From contig CAISBR010000009.1 in assembly GCA_903883645.1 (NCBI GenBank), forward strand, positions 1 through 64,000: a stretch of 64,000 nt of DNA, given 5' to 3'. The first letter of the stretch is position 1; each line of letters begins with the position of its first letter. The notes below the pieces were generated by a model. The model saw only the letters and a program-made list of their open reading frames with translations. It was not told the DNA's origin and made no database searches. Shown here one piece after another: positions 44,467-53,921 of the stretch. Made by a program: the position numbers and the translations under genes. Source of the stretch: an uncultured Myxococcales bacterium (GTDB taxonomy: Bacteria; Myxococcota_A; UBA9042).

Positions 44467-46179
44467 TTAAAGGGTATGCCCCTCGTCGTGCACATCGCGC
44501 ACCGCCCGGCCCGACGGGTCAGCCGAATTCTTCCACGCCGCGTCCCACTCGAGCGCAATCGCCGTGCTGCAGGCCACGCTCCGCTCCCATGCCACACAGC
44601 TCGCTGGGCCCGGACCAGGAAACTGCTGCTCAAAAAGGTCTCGATACAAATAGGCTTCTTTGGTCTCGGGCGTCTTGTCGGCGAAGCGATCGGCCGCCGC
44701 CGCCAGCTGCGCATCGCTGACCACCTGCTCGGCATGGGCGCGCAGCCCGCCGATCCAGCCATAGCCCACGCCGTCGCTGAACTGCTCTTTCTGCCGCCAC
44801 AGCACCGCGTCGGGGATCACACCTTCAAAAGCGTGGCGCAGCGGGTACTTCTCGATAGGCTTGGACCGCGGCGCCCGGTACGGCAGCTTGCACGCCGGGT
44901 CGAGCTGCATCGCCACCTCTAAGAAGTCGGGATCCAGAAATGGCACGCGCACTTCTACGCCCCAAGCCGCCCCCGCCTTGTTGGCGCGCAGACAGTCGTA
45001 CTTGTGCAATTTTGCAAGCTTGCGCACGGTCTCGGCGTGCAGCTCGGCGGCATTGGGCGCCTTGTGGAAGTACAGGTAACCGCCAAAGATCTCGTCGGCA
45101 CCCTCGCCCGACAACACCATCTTGATACCCATCGACTTGATCCGCCGCATCAGCAGGTACATGGGCGTGCCGGCGCGAATCGTAGTCACATCAAAGGTTT
45201 CTAGGTGGCCAATCACATCGGGCAGCGCGTCGAGCCCTTCTTGCAGGGTAAAATGCACCTCGTGGTGGACCGAGCCAATGAACTCAGCCACTTGCCGGGC
45301 GGGCGCGAAATCAGGCGCACCGTCGAGACCCACGGCAAACGAGTGCAGGCGCGGCCACCAGGCCGGTTCTTCGTCATTGCTTTCAACCCGTTTTGCGGCA
45401 TAGCGCGCCGCCGTGGCCGCCACCAGCGACGAGTCGACGCCACCCGAGATCAGCACCCCATAGGGCACATCGCACATCAGCTGCCGGTGCACCGCCGTTT
45501 CAAAGGCATCGCGCAACACCTTAGGATTATAGGGTGTTATCGGCAGATAGCCCGGCTCGGCCCACTGCGGCTGGTACCACTTGGTCAGCGGCAGCGGCGC
45601 CCCTGCGCGGATGTCGGCCGAGTCGAGAAAGTGACCCGGAGGAAATTCGTGCACTTGTATGCAGTGCCCTAGCAGGCCCTTCAGCTCCGACGCCACGCAC
45701 AGCCTGCCCGCGCTATCCAAGCCATAATACAGCGGAATCACGCCGATCGCATCGCGCGCCACCAGATAGCGCTGCCGCTGCGGCTGCCACAGCACAAACG
45801 CAAAAATGCCGCCCACTTTGGGCAAAAACTCGGCTGGCGGCGCCTCGTCGGCCAGGTACAGCAGCACCTCGCAATCCGACTCTGTGGCAAATTCATGTTT
45901 GCGCGTCAGCTGGTTCTGCAGCGCTTTGTGGTTGTAGATCTCGCCGTTGACGGCCAGCACCGCGCCGGTCTGCCCATCGACAAGCGGCTGCGCGCCGTGC
46001 TCGACATCGACGATCGCCAGCCGCTCGTGCGCCAGCAGCGCCGCGCCGTCTTGGTACAGGCCGCTCCAATCCGGGCCACGATGGCGGATGCGCTTGGCGA
46101 GTTCGGTAGCAATTCTGCGAGTTTGCTGGGGATCCGCCGGACCGCGGTCCAGGTCGAGCAACGCGACGATGCCACACAT
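44467..46179 (-). CDS. asnB: Asparagine synthase (glutamine-hydrolysing), AsnB type
   Basis: At 570 residues this is close to E. coli AsnB. Cys2 is the glutaminase nucleophile, with RHRGPDWSG and NGEIYNH in the N-terminal domain. The synthetase domain has the PP-loop LISGGVDSSLVAA and KMVLSGEGADEIFGGYLYF. The C-terminal RVPFLDPDFLEVAMQL block is typical. It makes asparagine from aspartate, glutamine and ATP. It probably forms an operon with the downstream aspartokinase gene; both draw on aspartate. Confidence 0.96.
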   Translation of the reverse strand: MCGIVALLDLDRGPADPQQTRRIATELAKRIRHRGPDWSGLYQDGAALLAHERLAIVDVEHGAQPLVDGQTGAVLAVNGEIYNHKALQNQLTRKHEFATESDCEVLLYLADEAPPAEFLPKVGGIFAFVLWQPQRQRYLVARDAIGVIPLYYGLDSAGRLCVASELKGLLGHCIQVHEFPPGHFLDSADIRAGAPLPLTKWYQPQWAEPGYLPITPYNPKVLRDAFETAVHRQLMCDVPYGVLISGGVDSSLVAATAARYAAKRVESNDEEPAWWPRLHSFAVGLDGAPDFAPARQVAEFIGSVHHEVHFTLQEGLDALPDVIGHLETFDVTTIRAGTPMYLLMRRIKSMGIKMVLSGEGADEIFGGYLYFHKAPNAAELHAETVRKLAKLHKYDCLRANKAGAAWGVEVRVPFLDPDFLEVAMQLDPACKLPYRAPRSKPIEKYPLRHAFEGVIPDAVLWRQKEQFSDGVGYGWIGGLRAHAEQVVSDAQLAAAADRFADKTPETKEAYLYRDLFEQQFPGPGPASCVAWERSVACSTAIALEWDAAWKNSADPSGRAVRDVHDEGHTL

Positions 46180-46262
46180 GCCGGCTCCCGGGCGGTGCGT
46201 ACCGCCGCTGCCTACACGCTACGCAAGCCGGCGGCGTCGTGCAATTCGCTTGCGGGTGTGGG

Positions 46263-47141
46263 CTACGGCGTGGGTCCGACGAGGGGGTCAAACTTGTTGG
46301 CGGGCTTGTAGTTGCAGTGCGCCGCGTTCTTTACCGGATCGGTGGTCCACGTCTTGGCGTCCCACTCGCACACCATGCGCGGCAGATCTTGCGACGCCCA
46401 GGTGGCGAAAAGCGTGCTCTGCGCTGCCGGCGGGCGCTTCACCGAGCTCAACGCCGCGTAATCGACGTCGACGAACTTGCCATCGGCGCTATCCCAGTCC
46501 TGGATAATCGAAATCTTGGTCTTGAGCGTGAATTGCTCCGAGGCTTTGTGCGGTTGGCTCATGTCGATGCCGATGATCTTGGCCAGCTCGACCACGTGCT
46601 CGCCCTGCATGCGGTTGCAGCCGTGCGAGACTGGGCCGCGAATCAGTTTCCATTCGCCGTCTTGCGCGGTGATGGGTCCGTGGAAGGCGAGGCCGCGGGT
46701 GGCGTGGTATTCAAGGAACGGGAAGCCGCCCCAGGCCGCCTTGCTGGTGGTGGGTACGTAGGCCAAGCCGTAGATTGTGCTGTAATTGCCGGGGCCATTG
46801 CTGGTGGCGACCGCGCCGGTGGCGACGGGGTAGACGACGGTGACCTTGGTGACGCCGCTCGCCGTGGCCGTCTTGGCGTACCAGGGTAGCGAGCCCTTGA
46901 ATGTACTGGGCAATGTGCCGGTGACGCGCGCCGTGTGGCCCTTGAGCGACACCACGATGGCCACATCTTTTAGGGTCGGCATCGGCCCGTCGTAGATCCA
47001 CTTGGGGTTGCCGCCGGCCTTCAGGTCGTCTTCCATCGAGGCGACGTCGCCGGTGGTGTCGCTGGTGCAGGCCGACATGCCTACGCAACCGCCCAATAGC
47101 AAAGCGAGAACTCCGAGCCGAACCGAAGAATTAGTGCGCAT
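46263..47141 (-). CDS. L,D-transpeptidase (YkuD-like) lipoprotein
   Basis: The 292-residue protein has a signal peptide with lipobox candidates LLLGGC (Cys19) and GMSAC (Cys25). The C-terminal half has the YkuD pattern: His154 in LAFHGPI and the catalytic SHGCNRM with Cys175. Such enzymes cross-link peptidoglycan or attach lipoproteins to it. The C-terminus has two further Cys (MVCEWD, AHCNY), perhaps a disulfide. ATG 47141 gives the complete signal. It is upstream of asnB (83 bases) and divergent from the GT-C-like gene. Confidence 0.87.
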   Translation of the reverse strand: MRTNSSVRLGVLALLLGGCVGMSACTSDTTGDVASMEDDLKAGGNPKWIYDGPMPTLKDVAIVVSLKGHTARVTGTLPSTFKGSLPWYAKTATASGVTKVTVVYPVATGAVATSNGPGNYSTIYGLAYVPTTSKAAWGGFPFLEYHATRGLAFHGPITAQDGEWKLIRGPVSHGCNRMQGEHVVELAKIIGIDMSQPHKASEQFTLKTKISIIQDWDSADGKFVDVDYAALSSVKRPPAAQSTLFATWASQDLPRMVCEWDAKTWTTDPVKNAAHCNYKPANKFDPLVGPTP

Positions 47142-47280
47142 CGACAGCCTCCACAAGGGCCGAGAGGGTACGGCAAAACCGCGGCAAAGTCGATCGATTT
47201 TGCGTGGTTGGCAGCGGCGACGACAACGGCGTGCAAAGCGGCTATCGTTGCCGGGCGGCGTGGCGGCCGAGCGGGACGCA

Positions 47281-49071
47281 ATGGACCAGGATAGTGAGCA
47301 AAAACGACTGAATCGCAAGTGGTTGCACTGGCTGCTGCCGCTCGCTTTGGGGTTGACGGCGGCGCTGCTGGCCGTGTTCCCCCTGCATAACGACGACGCC
47401 GGCTTTCATATCGCCACCGGTCGCTGGGTGCTGGCCTTTGGTAAGCCGCCGAGTTTCAACCCATTTTCGTGGTACGGCGACGGCGCGACCTGGATTCAGC
47501 ACCAGTGGCTGCCGGCGGCGGGTATGGCCTGGCTGGTCGACCGCGGTGGCATGGCGGCGCTGGTGTTGGCCAAGGCGGCGCTGGTGGGTCTCGCCTATTT
47601 TGTGGGTATGTTCGCGGCCTTGCGTGCCGGTATGCCGCCGGCATGGGCGGCGCTGCTGGGGTCGACGGCAGTGGCGGCGGCGGCGTTTCGCTTCTTAGAA
47701 CGGCCGATGTGGGTCAGCGGGCTGCTGCTGGCGGTGCTGACGGGGCTCTGGGCATTGCAGCAGCGCGGTCCGCCGCGTAAGTGGCTGCAGATGCTGTTGA
47801 TTATCCTGCCGGCGCTGGCCCTGCAGCTGCACGCGGGCGGGCTCGACGGGCTGCTGGTCTGGGGCGCGCTGGCAGGTGGCAGTCTGCTGAATTTGCGTTG
47901 GAATCGCCCCAATGCCTTGGCACCCAAGCCCACCGTGCTGGGGGCGCTGGCCGCGGGCGTGCTGGCGCTGCTGGCCCTGCTGCTGCTGGCGCCGGCGGGG
48001 CTGCAGGTGCTGCGGCTGCCCCTCGAATTCTCAGGAAATGCCTACTGGAATCAACATCTTGCCGAGTTTCGTCCCCTCGATCTGTCGCTCGAGATGGCGC
48101 CGGCTTGGCTGCTAGTGGCGCTAGCGATCGGCCTGGGCGCAGTGGGTGTGAAGCAGCGACAGTTCGGCTCAGCTTTGATCTTGCTAGGGTTTTCGGCGCT
48201 GGCGCTCAAGCATGTGCGGATGGTGATGCCCCTGTCGCTGGTGGTGCTGCCGGCCGCCGCGCCGATCGCGGGTGCGTTGCCCGAATTGCCCAAGCCGCTG
48301 AAAGGGTTACTGGGGGTGTTGGCCGCGGTGGTGCTGCTGGCCGGCGCGTGGCTGCAGGTCGAGCGCTTTGGCTGGGGCCTTGGGCAAGACGGCGTAGACC
48401 ACCGGCGCCACCCCATTGAACTCATCGATCTGGCTAGAAAAATGCCCACGCGGGCCTTCGTGAGCGACGGCATTGCCGGCACGTACCTGTGGCGCAATTT
48501 CAAGGTGCCCGCCGCGCCGCTGCCGCTGAGTCCGCAGACGCCCGGGCTGGTGCTGGTGCACAACTGCCTCGAGTGCTACAAACCCGAGACATATATTAAT
48601 GAATACCAAAAGTTGCGTTACGGGCCGGCCGACTGGCGCCAGCGCATCGACCGCTTGGGCATTGCCACGCTGCTGCTGAAGTACACCACGCCGGGCGAGC
48701 GGCGGCTGCAAAGTGGCGCGGCGAATCTGCGGCAACTGGTGTTCAATTCTGGGGAGTTTGCTCTGATCGACTTCGACGACGCCGCCGAACTGCTGGTGCT
48801 GCGCAGTAAGCTCGCCCCCGGCATCCCGCAACTACCTGATCTAGCGGTAGATCCCGACTCGGGGCGCCTGGTGCCCGGCCGCGACCAAGCGGCGACGCTG
48901 GCGGTGTTGCAGCGGCACGCCCAGCAGCATCCGCAGCAAGTGCGGGCACTTTGGCTCATGGCGGCCATCGCGCGGCAGACGCAGCAGCCCGATTTACTGA
49001 GTAGGGTTCGCGCAGAAATGCAGCGCCGTCAGCCCGAGGCGGCGGAGACGGCGGCGGCGATGGGGTGGTAA
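47281..49071 (+). CDS. Polytopic membrane protein, GT-C glycosyltransferase-like
   Basis: The 596-residue protein has roughly ten membrane helices up to residue 370 and a soluble C-terminal region with helical repeats. The first extracytoplasmic loop reads NDDAGFHIATGRWVL, followed by WIQHQWLPAAGMAWL. This acidic loop after the first helix is characteristic of lipid-linked-sugar (GT-C fold) transferases and of a related uncharacterised family common in myxobacteria. No sugar donor can be inferred. It lies between the L,D-transpeptidase and a PLC-like lipoprotein gene. Confidence 0.65.
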   Translation: MDQDSEQKRLNRKWLHWLLPLALGLTAALLAVFPLHNDDAGFHIATGRWVLAFGKPPSFNPFSWYGDGATWIQHQWLPAAGMAWLVDRGGMAALVLAKAALVGLAYFVGMFAALRAGMPPAWAALLGSTAVAAAAFRFLERPMWVSGLLLAVLTGLWALQQRGPPRKWLQMLLIILPALALQLHAGGLDGLLVWGALAGGSLLNLRWNRPNALAPKPTVLGALAAGVLALLALLLLAPAGLQVLRLPLEFSGNAYWNQHLAEFRPLDLSLEMAPAWLLVALAIGLGAVGVKQRQFGSALILLGFSALALKHVRMVMPLSLVVLPAAAPIAGALPELPKPLKGLLGVLAAVVLLAGAWLQVERFGWGLGQDGVDHRRHPIELIDLARKMPTRAFVSDGIAGTYLWRNFKVPAAPLPLSPQTPGLVLVHNCLECYKPETYINEYQKLRYGPADWRQRIDRLGIATLLLKYTTPGERRLQSGAANLRQLVFNSGEFALIDFDDAAELLVLRSKLAPGIPQLPDLAVDPDSGRLVPGRDQAATLAVLQRHAQQHPQQVRALWLMAAIARQTQQPDLLSRVRAEMQRRQPEAAETAAAMGW

Positions 49072-49074
49072 GAG

Positions 49075-49998
49075 CTACAGCCCATTCAACGTCGCCACCG
49101 CACTCAGCAAATCGCCCTCGGTATACCAATCGACCGCCAGCAGCCCCACCCGCTGCCCCTGCTGCTTCTGGCACTGCTGGGCCCGCTCAAGCAGCAGCGG
49201 ATTATGATTCACTAATTTCGCCAGCGTGTCGTGCGGCTCCAAGTTGTGCGTCAAGAAGTGATTGACCACAAAGAAGCGGTTGCCCGGCTTGCCGCGCAGC
49301 ACGTCGCAGTTAAAATTCGCTGCCGTTTCAAACGAATAGGGCGTGTCGAACGCCAAGTCTTGGTAGCCGTGGTTCCACGCCAGCGCCCCGCCGCCCGACT
49401 CGGTCATGATCAGCAGCCGCGTATCCTTGGCGATCACCTCGGCCAGCGTGGGCGTGGCATCGCTGGGTCCTAAGTGCAGGCAATGCGGCAGCAATCCCGC
49501 CGCCTGCAGCCCTGCGTCGATGGCGGTCTCGGGAACATAGTCCTCAAAGATAATCACCACAAATTCGCGGGGATGCGCGTCGAGCCACTTCCGCAGCGCC
49601 GTCATCGCGCCGGTAAACTCGCTGGCGCCCAGCTTGCAGTTGGCGTGGCACAGGTAGGGTTTACCCTGCTCAGTCGCGATGTTGCCGTCGTAGGGGTGCA
49701 CATCGAGCATAAAGCCGCGAATGCCAGAATCCAGCTGGGCAAGCAAGCCATCGGGTTGATTTGGCAGCAGAAAACCGTCGGCCTTGCTGCTCATGCCGTT
49801 GTGCGTGGTCGGCAGCGTCACCTGGTTGATGGGCAGCGCGCACAGGGCCGGGTCGCCGTTGCAGGGCGATTGGGTTGCAATATCCTGACTATCCAGCATA
49901 TTTTGGCTATCGCCACCCGCGTCGCCGGCCTGGCTCGTGGTCGCCGCCTCGCTGCAGCTCAACAGCAGCATCGTCGTCAGAAACCAAGCAAGCTTCAT
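49075..49998 (-). CDS. PLC-like phosphodiesterase lipoprotein
   Basis: The 307-residue lipoprotein (lipobox MLLLSC, Cys15) has a PI-PLC-like TIM barrel: His66 in LPTTHNGM, then GIRGFMLDVHPYDG with Asp99 and His101 as probable catalytic or calcium-binding residues, and VVIIFEDYV on the next strand. Bacterial relatives cleave phosphatidylinositol or related head groups, though substrate is not certain here. Its ATG overlaps the stop of the upstream esterase gene (ATGA), so the two are coupled. Confidence 0.82.
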   Translation of the reverse strand: MKLAWFLTTMLLLSCSEAATTSQAGDAGGDSQNMLDSQDIATQSPCNGDPALCALPINQVTLPTTHNGMSSKADGFLLPNQPDGLLAQLDSGIRGFMLDVHPYDGNIATEQGKPYLCHANCKLGASEFTGAMTALRKWLDAHPREFVVIIFEDYVPETAIDAGLQAAGLLPHCLHLGPSDATPTLAEVIAKDTRLLIMTESGGGALAWNHGYQDLAFDTPYSFETAANFNCDVLRGKPGNRFFVVNHFLTHNLEPHDTLAKLVNHNPLLLERAQQCQKQQGQRVGLLAVDWYTEGDLLSAVATLNGL

Positions 49999-51653
49999 GG
50001 GTTTTTTCCGGGGAACAGGTAGCGCAATGCCGCCGGCGCCCGCTTGTGCCACGAGCCCTCGTTGTGCTGCTGGCCGTGGCCCACTAGACACATCAGGTTG
50101 TGCGACAACTGCAGGTAGTCACTCCAGGTCTTGCCTGTCGGCGGCGTGGCGGACCACGGGATCGCTGGCACCTGGGCGATCGCGGTGGTGTATGGTAAAT
50201 TCACAAGCGGTGTCAATGGGTTGCTATCCGTGTCCCACTCGGGCCGATCGTCCCAGCCCGCGGCGACCAAGGCATTGCGCGTCCAGTCGGTGTTGGCCCA
50301 CGAGTCGCACTCGTAGCAGGCGGTGCCGCTCATGTCGCTGTCGCCGCTGTCTAGGTACACGCGCACGCCGCCCTTGGGCACTTTTGCAGCATTGTCAGCG
50401 ATGATCGCCCGCATGGTCGGCCCGTCGCTCTGCTTGCCCGTCTCGCTCGAGATGCCTTCGCCGACCCACAGCGCACCCGAAAATGAGGCCAACCGCCCAA
50501 AAGTCTGCCACTTTTGCCAGCCGATCCACAGCGAGGCATTGCCGCCCAGGCTCGAGCCGCCCACGGCGGTGTGATCGCGGTCGGGTAGGGTGCGAAACTG
50601 CTTGTCGATCATAGGTTTAACTGTCTCAACCAAGAACGCCGCGTACTGCTCAATTAGTGGCGGGTGCACGCTACTGCCATCGTCGAGCGGCGCCCACACG
50701 TACTCGCTCATGCGGTTGCTGGTATCGACCCCCACGTGGATCACCGGCTCGACCGCGCCGCCGGCCATCAGCTCGTCGCTGACTTGGTCCAGCTTCCAAT
50801 CGCCAAAGGGCGCGAGAGGACTAGTAAAAATGTTGAAGCCGTCGTGCCAGTACATCACGCTAAAGTGCCCGCTCAGGTTCTGAAAATACGCAGCCGGCAG
50901 GTACACATATAGGTTGCGGCTGTTGTTCAGCTGCGGGCTCTTTACGTCGCCGATCCAGCGCAAGCGACTGTGATCTTTAGGATAGATCGCCGAATTCGGC
51001 CCCAGGCCCGCAAACACAAAGTAGGGATTGCTGGGGTCGGCCGCCCACTGTCCGTCGATTTTTACTTTGTACTGGCGCGGTTGCGCGGTGTCGATCGCCA
51101 CCTTGGCCGTAAATAGCCCGGGGATGGCCGGCACTGCGCCCATCGGGTTAGCCGTGTTCCATCCGTTCCAATCGCCCATAATCTCTACAGTTTTAGCGTT
51201 TTTCGCCAGCACCAAGAAGCGGCACTGCCCGGCCTCGCACACCGGCATATCGTAGGCGTCGAGCAGCTTTTGCAGGCTGGCCGCATCGCCGCTCTGCAGG
51301 GCCGCATCCAGCTGCGCCAAGGTGGGCGGCGCCGGCGCGGCGGGGCTCGTATCGCTGGCCGTGGTGTCGGTCGCGCTCGCGTCCGTCGCACTCGTATCGG
51401 CGGGGGGCTGCCACGAGTCGATAGGCGCATCAGGTAGTTGCGTGGTGTCGGCTACGGGTACGTCGGCAACCGGCGTATCGGCCACCGCGGCATCAACAAG
51501 GGGGGTATCCGCAGCCGAATCCTCAGCCGCGGCCTCGACATCGGCGCCATGGCCCGCATCGTTCGGCAGCGCATTTTGCTGGGGCTGCGCGCCACACGCC
51601 GCCAGCAACGCCGCCAGCAGCCACTGCATCCATTTCATCGCGCGCATGGCCAT
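49995..51653 (-). CDS. Esterase-type lipoprotein with stalk and E-set domain
   Basis: A 552-residue lipoprotein (lipobox LLAAC, Cys20). A stalk of Asp, Ala, Thr, Pro and Val follows (about 30-110; for example VADTPVADVPVADTT), then an immunoglobulin-like E-set domain (about 140-235, EIMGDWNGWN) and an alpha/beta-hydrolase of the esterase D (Fes/YieL) type with nucleophile elbow GSSLGG and a C-terminal GHGQQHNEGSW His. Similar enzymes are feruloyl esterases and enterochelin esterases. It is coupled to the PLC-like gene. GGAGG precedes the ATG at 51653. Confidence 0.82.
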   Translation of the reverse strand: MAMRAMKWMQWLLAALLAACGAQPQQNALPNDAGHGADVEAAAEDSAADTPLVDAAVADTPVADVPVADTTQLPDAPIDSWQPPADTSATDASATDTTASDTSPAAPAPPTLAQLDAALQSGDAASLQKLLDAYDMPVCEAGQCRFLVLAKNAKTVEIMGDWNGWNTANPMGAVPAIPGLFTAKVAIDTAQPRQYKVKIDGQWAADPSNPYFVFAGLGPNSAIYPKDHSRLRWIGDVKSPQLNNSRNLYVYLPAAYFQNLSGHFSVMYWHDGFNIFTSPLAPFGDWKLDQVSDELMAGGAVEPVIHVGVDTSNRMSEYVWAPLDDGSSVHPPLIEQYAAFLVETVKPMIDKQFRTLPDRDHTAVGGSSLGGNASLWIGWQKWQTFGRLASFSGALWVGEGISSETGKQSDGPTMRAIIADNAAKVPKGGVRVYLDSGDSDMSGTACYECDSWANTDWTRNALVAAGWDDRPEWDTDSNPLTPLVNLPYTTAIAQVPAIPWSATPPTGKTWSDYLQLSHNLMCLVGHGQQHNEGSWHKRAPAALRYLFPGKNP

Positions 51654-51788
51654 CGTGCCTCCGTGGCCAAGCGTAGCGGGCGGCGGCGGCAGGGGTCAAT
51701 GCTCTTGCAGGGTCGCGCAAGCCAGTTGCCCGCGCACGGCAAACCGACTACCGTAGCTTGCGTGCGGGCTCGCCCGCTCAGGTGCGTC

Positions 51789-52874
51789 ATGACGGGCCCT
51801 TCCGCGCAAACCAATCCCAAGCCGCCATCTGCCTGGCGCGAGCGCCGCGACTTCTGGTTCAGCAGCGAAGCGCGGCGACTACAGTTTTTTACCGCTGCGG
51901 CCGTGCTGATCATGGCGCTGCTGGGAGCTCAGCACTTCCGTCTCGAAAAAGACTTGGCGGGCGCTCAGTTGCGTGTCGAAAATGGCGCCGAGATCGCCTA
52001 CGTGGCGCCCGTGCCGGCCATGCGCATCGCCTCGCTGGGCAACCAGGGCGCGATGGCCGACCTGCTGTTTCTGCGCGCCGCCCACTACTTTGTGGCGCAC
52101 CTGATTACCGATAGCCGCTTGCCGTGGCTCGACCTGTACCTCGAGACGCTGTGGGGGCTCGACGCGCACCTGCGCCAGACCTACCGCTGGGGCTGCCAAG
52201 TTATTAAATTTGGTCAGAGAATCGACGACGATGTGGCGCGGCGGGCCAACCACATGGCGCGCTTAGGCCTGGAGTACTACCCCGACGAGGCCTGGCTATA
52301 CCACGAAATTGCCTTTAATTTGCGCTATTCGATCGAAGGTAAGACGCCCGAAGAGACCAAGGCCTTGCGCGATCTGGCGCTCAAGTACCTCGATGTCGCC
52401 TATTCGTTCCCAGGTTTTGTTTTTGATCCCTCGTACTTAGTTGGCCAATACAGCCGGGCCGGTCGCAGCGACGACAGCGTGCAGGCCGCCCTGGCGACCT
52501 ATGCCCAAGCCACCGAGGTGCAGCGCCAGACCCTGCGGCAGATGCTGCTCGACCGCAACAAGAACAGCTTGGCGAAGCAGTTGGCTTGGTTCGATTTTTC
52601 GGCGCAGACCAACTGGCCCTGGGCGCAGCCGACCCTGGCGATTCTGCTGGGGCCCAAGCCGCAGCTAGCGCCGCCGTTGCAAGTGGCCCATCCCGAAAAT
52701 TGGCCTAATTATCCGCAAGCTAACGCGGCCAAGCTCAAAGACCTGGGCGTGCCCGCGCTAGAGGCGCCCGATGGCGACGGCTGGCTGCCCGACGAGCTAG
52801 CCGGCAAAGAGCTTTGGCTCGCCGAAAAGAACCCCGCCACCTACCTGCCCGCCGACGCCTCCCCCGCGCACTAG
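51789..52874 (+). CDS. Membrane-anchored TPR-like protein
   Basis: A 361-residue protein with one N-terminal membrane helix (RLQFFTAAAVLIMALLGAQHF) and a long periplasmic part. The block MRIASLGNQGAMADLLFLRAAHYF followed by helical repeats with tetratricopeptide-like spacing (DEAWLYHEIAFNLRY) is a pattern I know from uncharacterised myxobacterial proteins. There is no catalytic motif. The epimerase gene follows after six bases. Confidence 0.72.
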   Translation: MTGPSAQTNPKPPSAWRERRDFWFSSEARRLQFFTAAAVLIMALLGAQHFRLEKDLAGAQLRVENGAEIAYVAPVPAMRIASLGNQGAMADLLFLRAAHYFVAHLITDSRLPWLDLYLETLWGLDAHLRQTYRWGCQVIKFGQRIDDDVARRANHMARLGLEYYPDEAWLYHEIAFNLRYSIEGKTPEETKALRDLALKYLDVAYSFPGFVFDPSYLVGQYSRAGRSDDSVQAALATYAQATEVQRQTLRQMLLDRNKNSLAKQLAWFDFSAQTNWPWAQPTLAILLGPKPQLAPPLQVAHPENWPNYPQANAAKLKDLGVPALEAPDGDGWLPDELAGKELWLAEKNPATYLPADASPAH

Positions 52875-52880
52875 GACTGC

Positions 52881-53903
52881 ATGTCAAATCTTCCAGAAGT
52901 ACTTAAGAACACTCGTGTTGTGATCACGGGTGGCGCCGGTTTTATTGGCTCGCAGCTGGCCGCGCGGCTCAGTGCCGATCCCAGCATCCATGTGACGCTT
53001 TTTGACAACTTGCACCGCGACGCCATCACGGGGACCGATCTGCTGCAGCGGACTAATGTCGCCTTTATTCAAGGGGATGTGCGCGATCTCGCTGGGGTGC
53101 GGGCGGCGCTGACCGGGGCCCATCACATCATCCACATGGCCAGCATTGCGGGCGTGGATACCGTGATGAAGATGCCCGTGGCGACGATGCTGGTGAGCAT
53201 GCAGGGCACCATGAATGTGCTCGAAGTTGCTCACCAATTGCGCCAAGAGGGTCAAGACGTGCGGCGGGTCGTCGATTTCTCGACAAGCGAGGTTTTTGGC
53301 CAATACGCCTTTCAAGTCGCGGAGTCGGATACCACGGCCCTGGGCGCAGTGGGCGAGGCGCGCTGGACCTACGCCGTGGCCAAGCTGGCGACCGAGCACT
53401 TGGCCGCCAACTACCACAAGCAATTTGGCCTGCCCACTGTGGCAATCCGCCCCTTCAATGTGTACGGGCCGCAGCAAGTCGGCACCGGCGCCATTCACCA
53501 CTTTGCGCGAAATGCCTTGGTGGGCGCGCCCTTGCAGGTGCACAACGATGGCGCGCAGATTCGCTCGTGGTGCTTTATCGACGACCTGATCGCCGGTGTG
53601 CTCGCCATCTTGAGCCGGCCCGAGGCGGTGGGGCAGTCTTTCAACCTGGGCAATCCGCGCTCGACGGTGACGATTTGGCAGCTGGCGCGCGACATTGTGC
53701 GGCTGTGCGGCTCAGAAAGTGCGATTCGCTGCGTGCCGTGGAATTTTGCGGACGTTGAGTTGCGCGTGCCCAATATTGCGAAGGCCCGAGAACTGCTGGG
53801 GTTTGAGCCGACGGTCGACTTAGAAGAGGGCCTTGCCCGCACCATCGCCTGGTATCGCCAGCAGAACCTGGGCGAGGCGGTCAACTCGACCCACGCGGCC
53901 TAG
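52881..53903 (+). CDS. NAD-dependent nucleotide-sugar epimerase/dehydratase
   Basis: The 340-residue extended SDR has the NAD-binding GGAGFIGS at 17-24, the catalytic YAVAK with an upstream Ser/Thr pair in DFSTSEVFG, and the sugar-nucleotide motif RPFNVYGPQQVG. It is closest in pattern to UDP-glucuronate decarboxylase and UDP-glucose 4-epimerase enzymes. The substrate is not resolved. It starts six bases after the TPR-like gene. Confidence 0.88.
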   Translation: MSNLPEVLKNTRVVITGGAGFIGSQLAARLSADPSIHVTLFDNLHRDAITGTDLLQRTNVAFIQGDVRDLAGVRAALTGAHHIIHMASIAGVDTVMKMPVATMLVSMQGTMNVLEVAHQLRQEGQDVRRVVDFSTSEVFGQYAFQVAESDTTALGAVGEARWTYAVAKLATEHLAANYHKQFGLPTVAIRPFNVYGPQQVGTGAIHHFARNALVGAPLQVHNDGAQIRSWCFIDDLIAGVLAILSRPEAVGQSFNLGNPRSTVTIWQLARDIVRLCGSESAIRCVPWNFADVELRVPNIAKARELLGFEPTVDLEEGLARTIAWYRQQNLGEAVNSTHAA

Positions 53904-53921
53904 GCAAAGTAGCATTGCATT

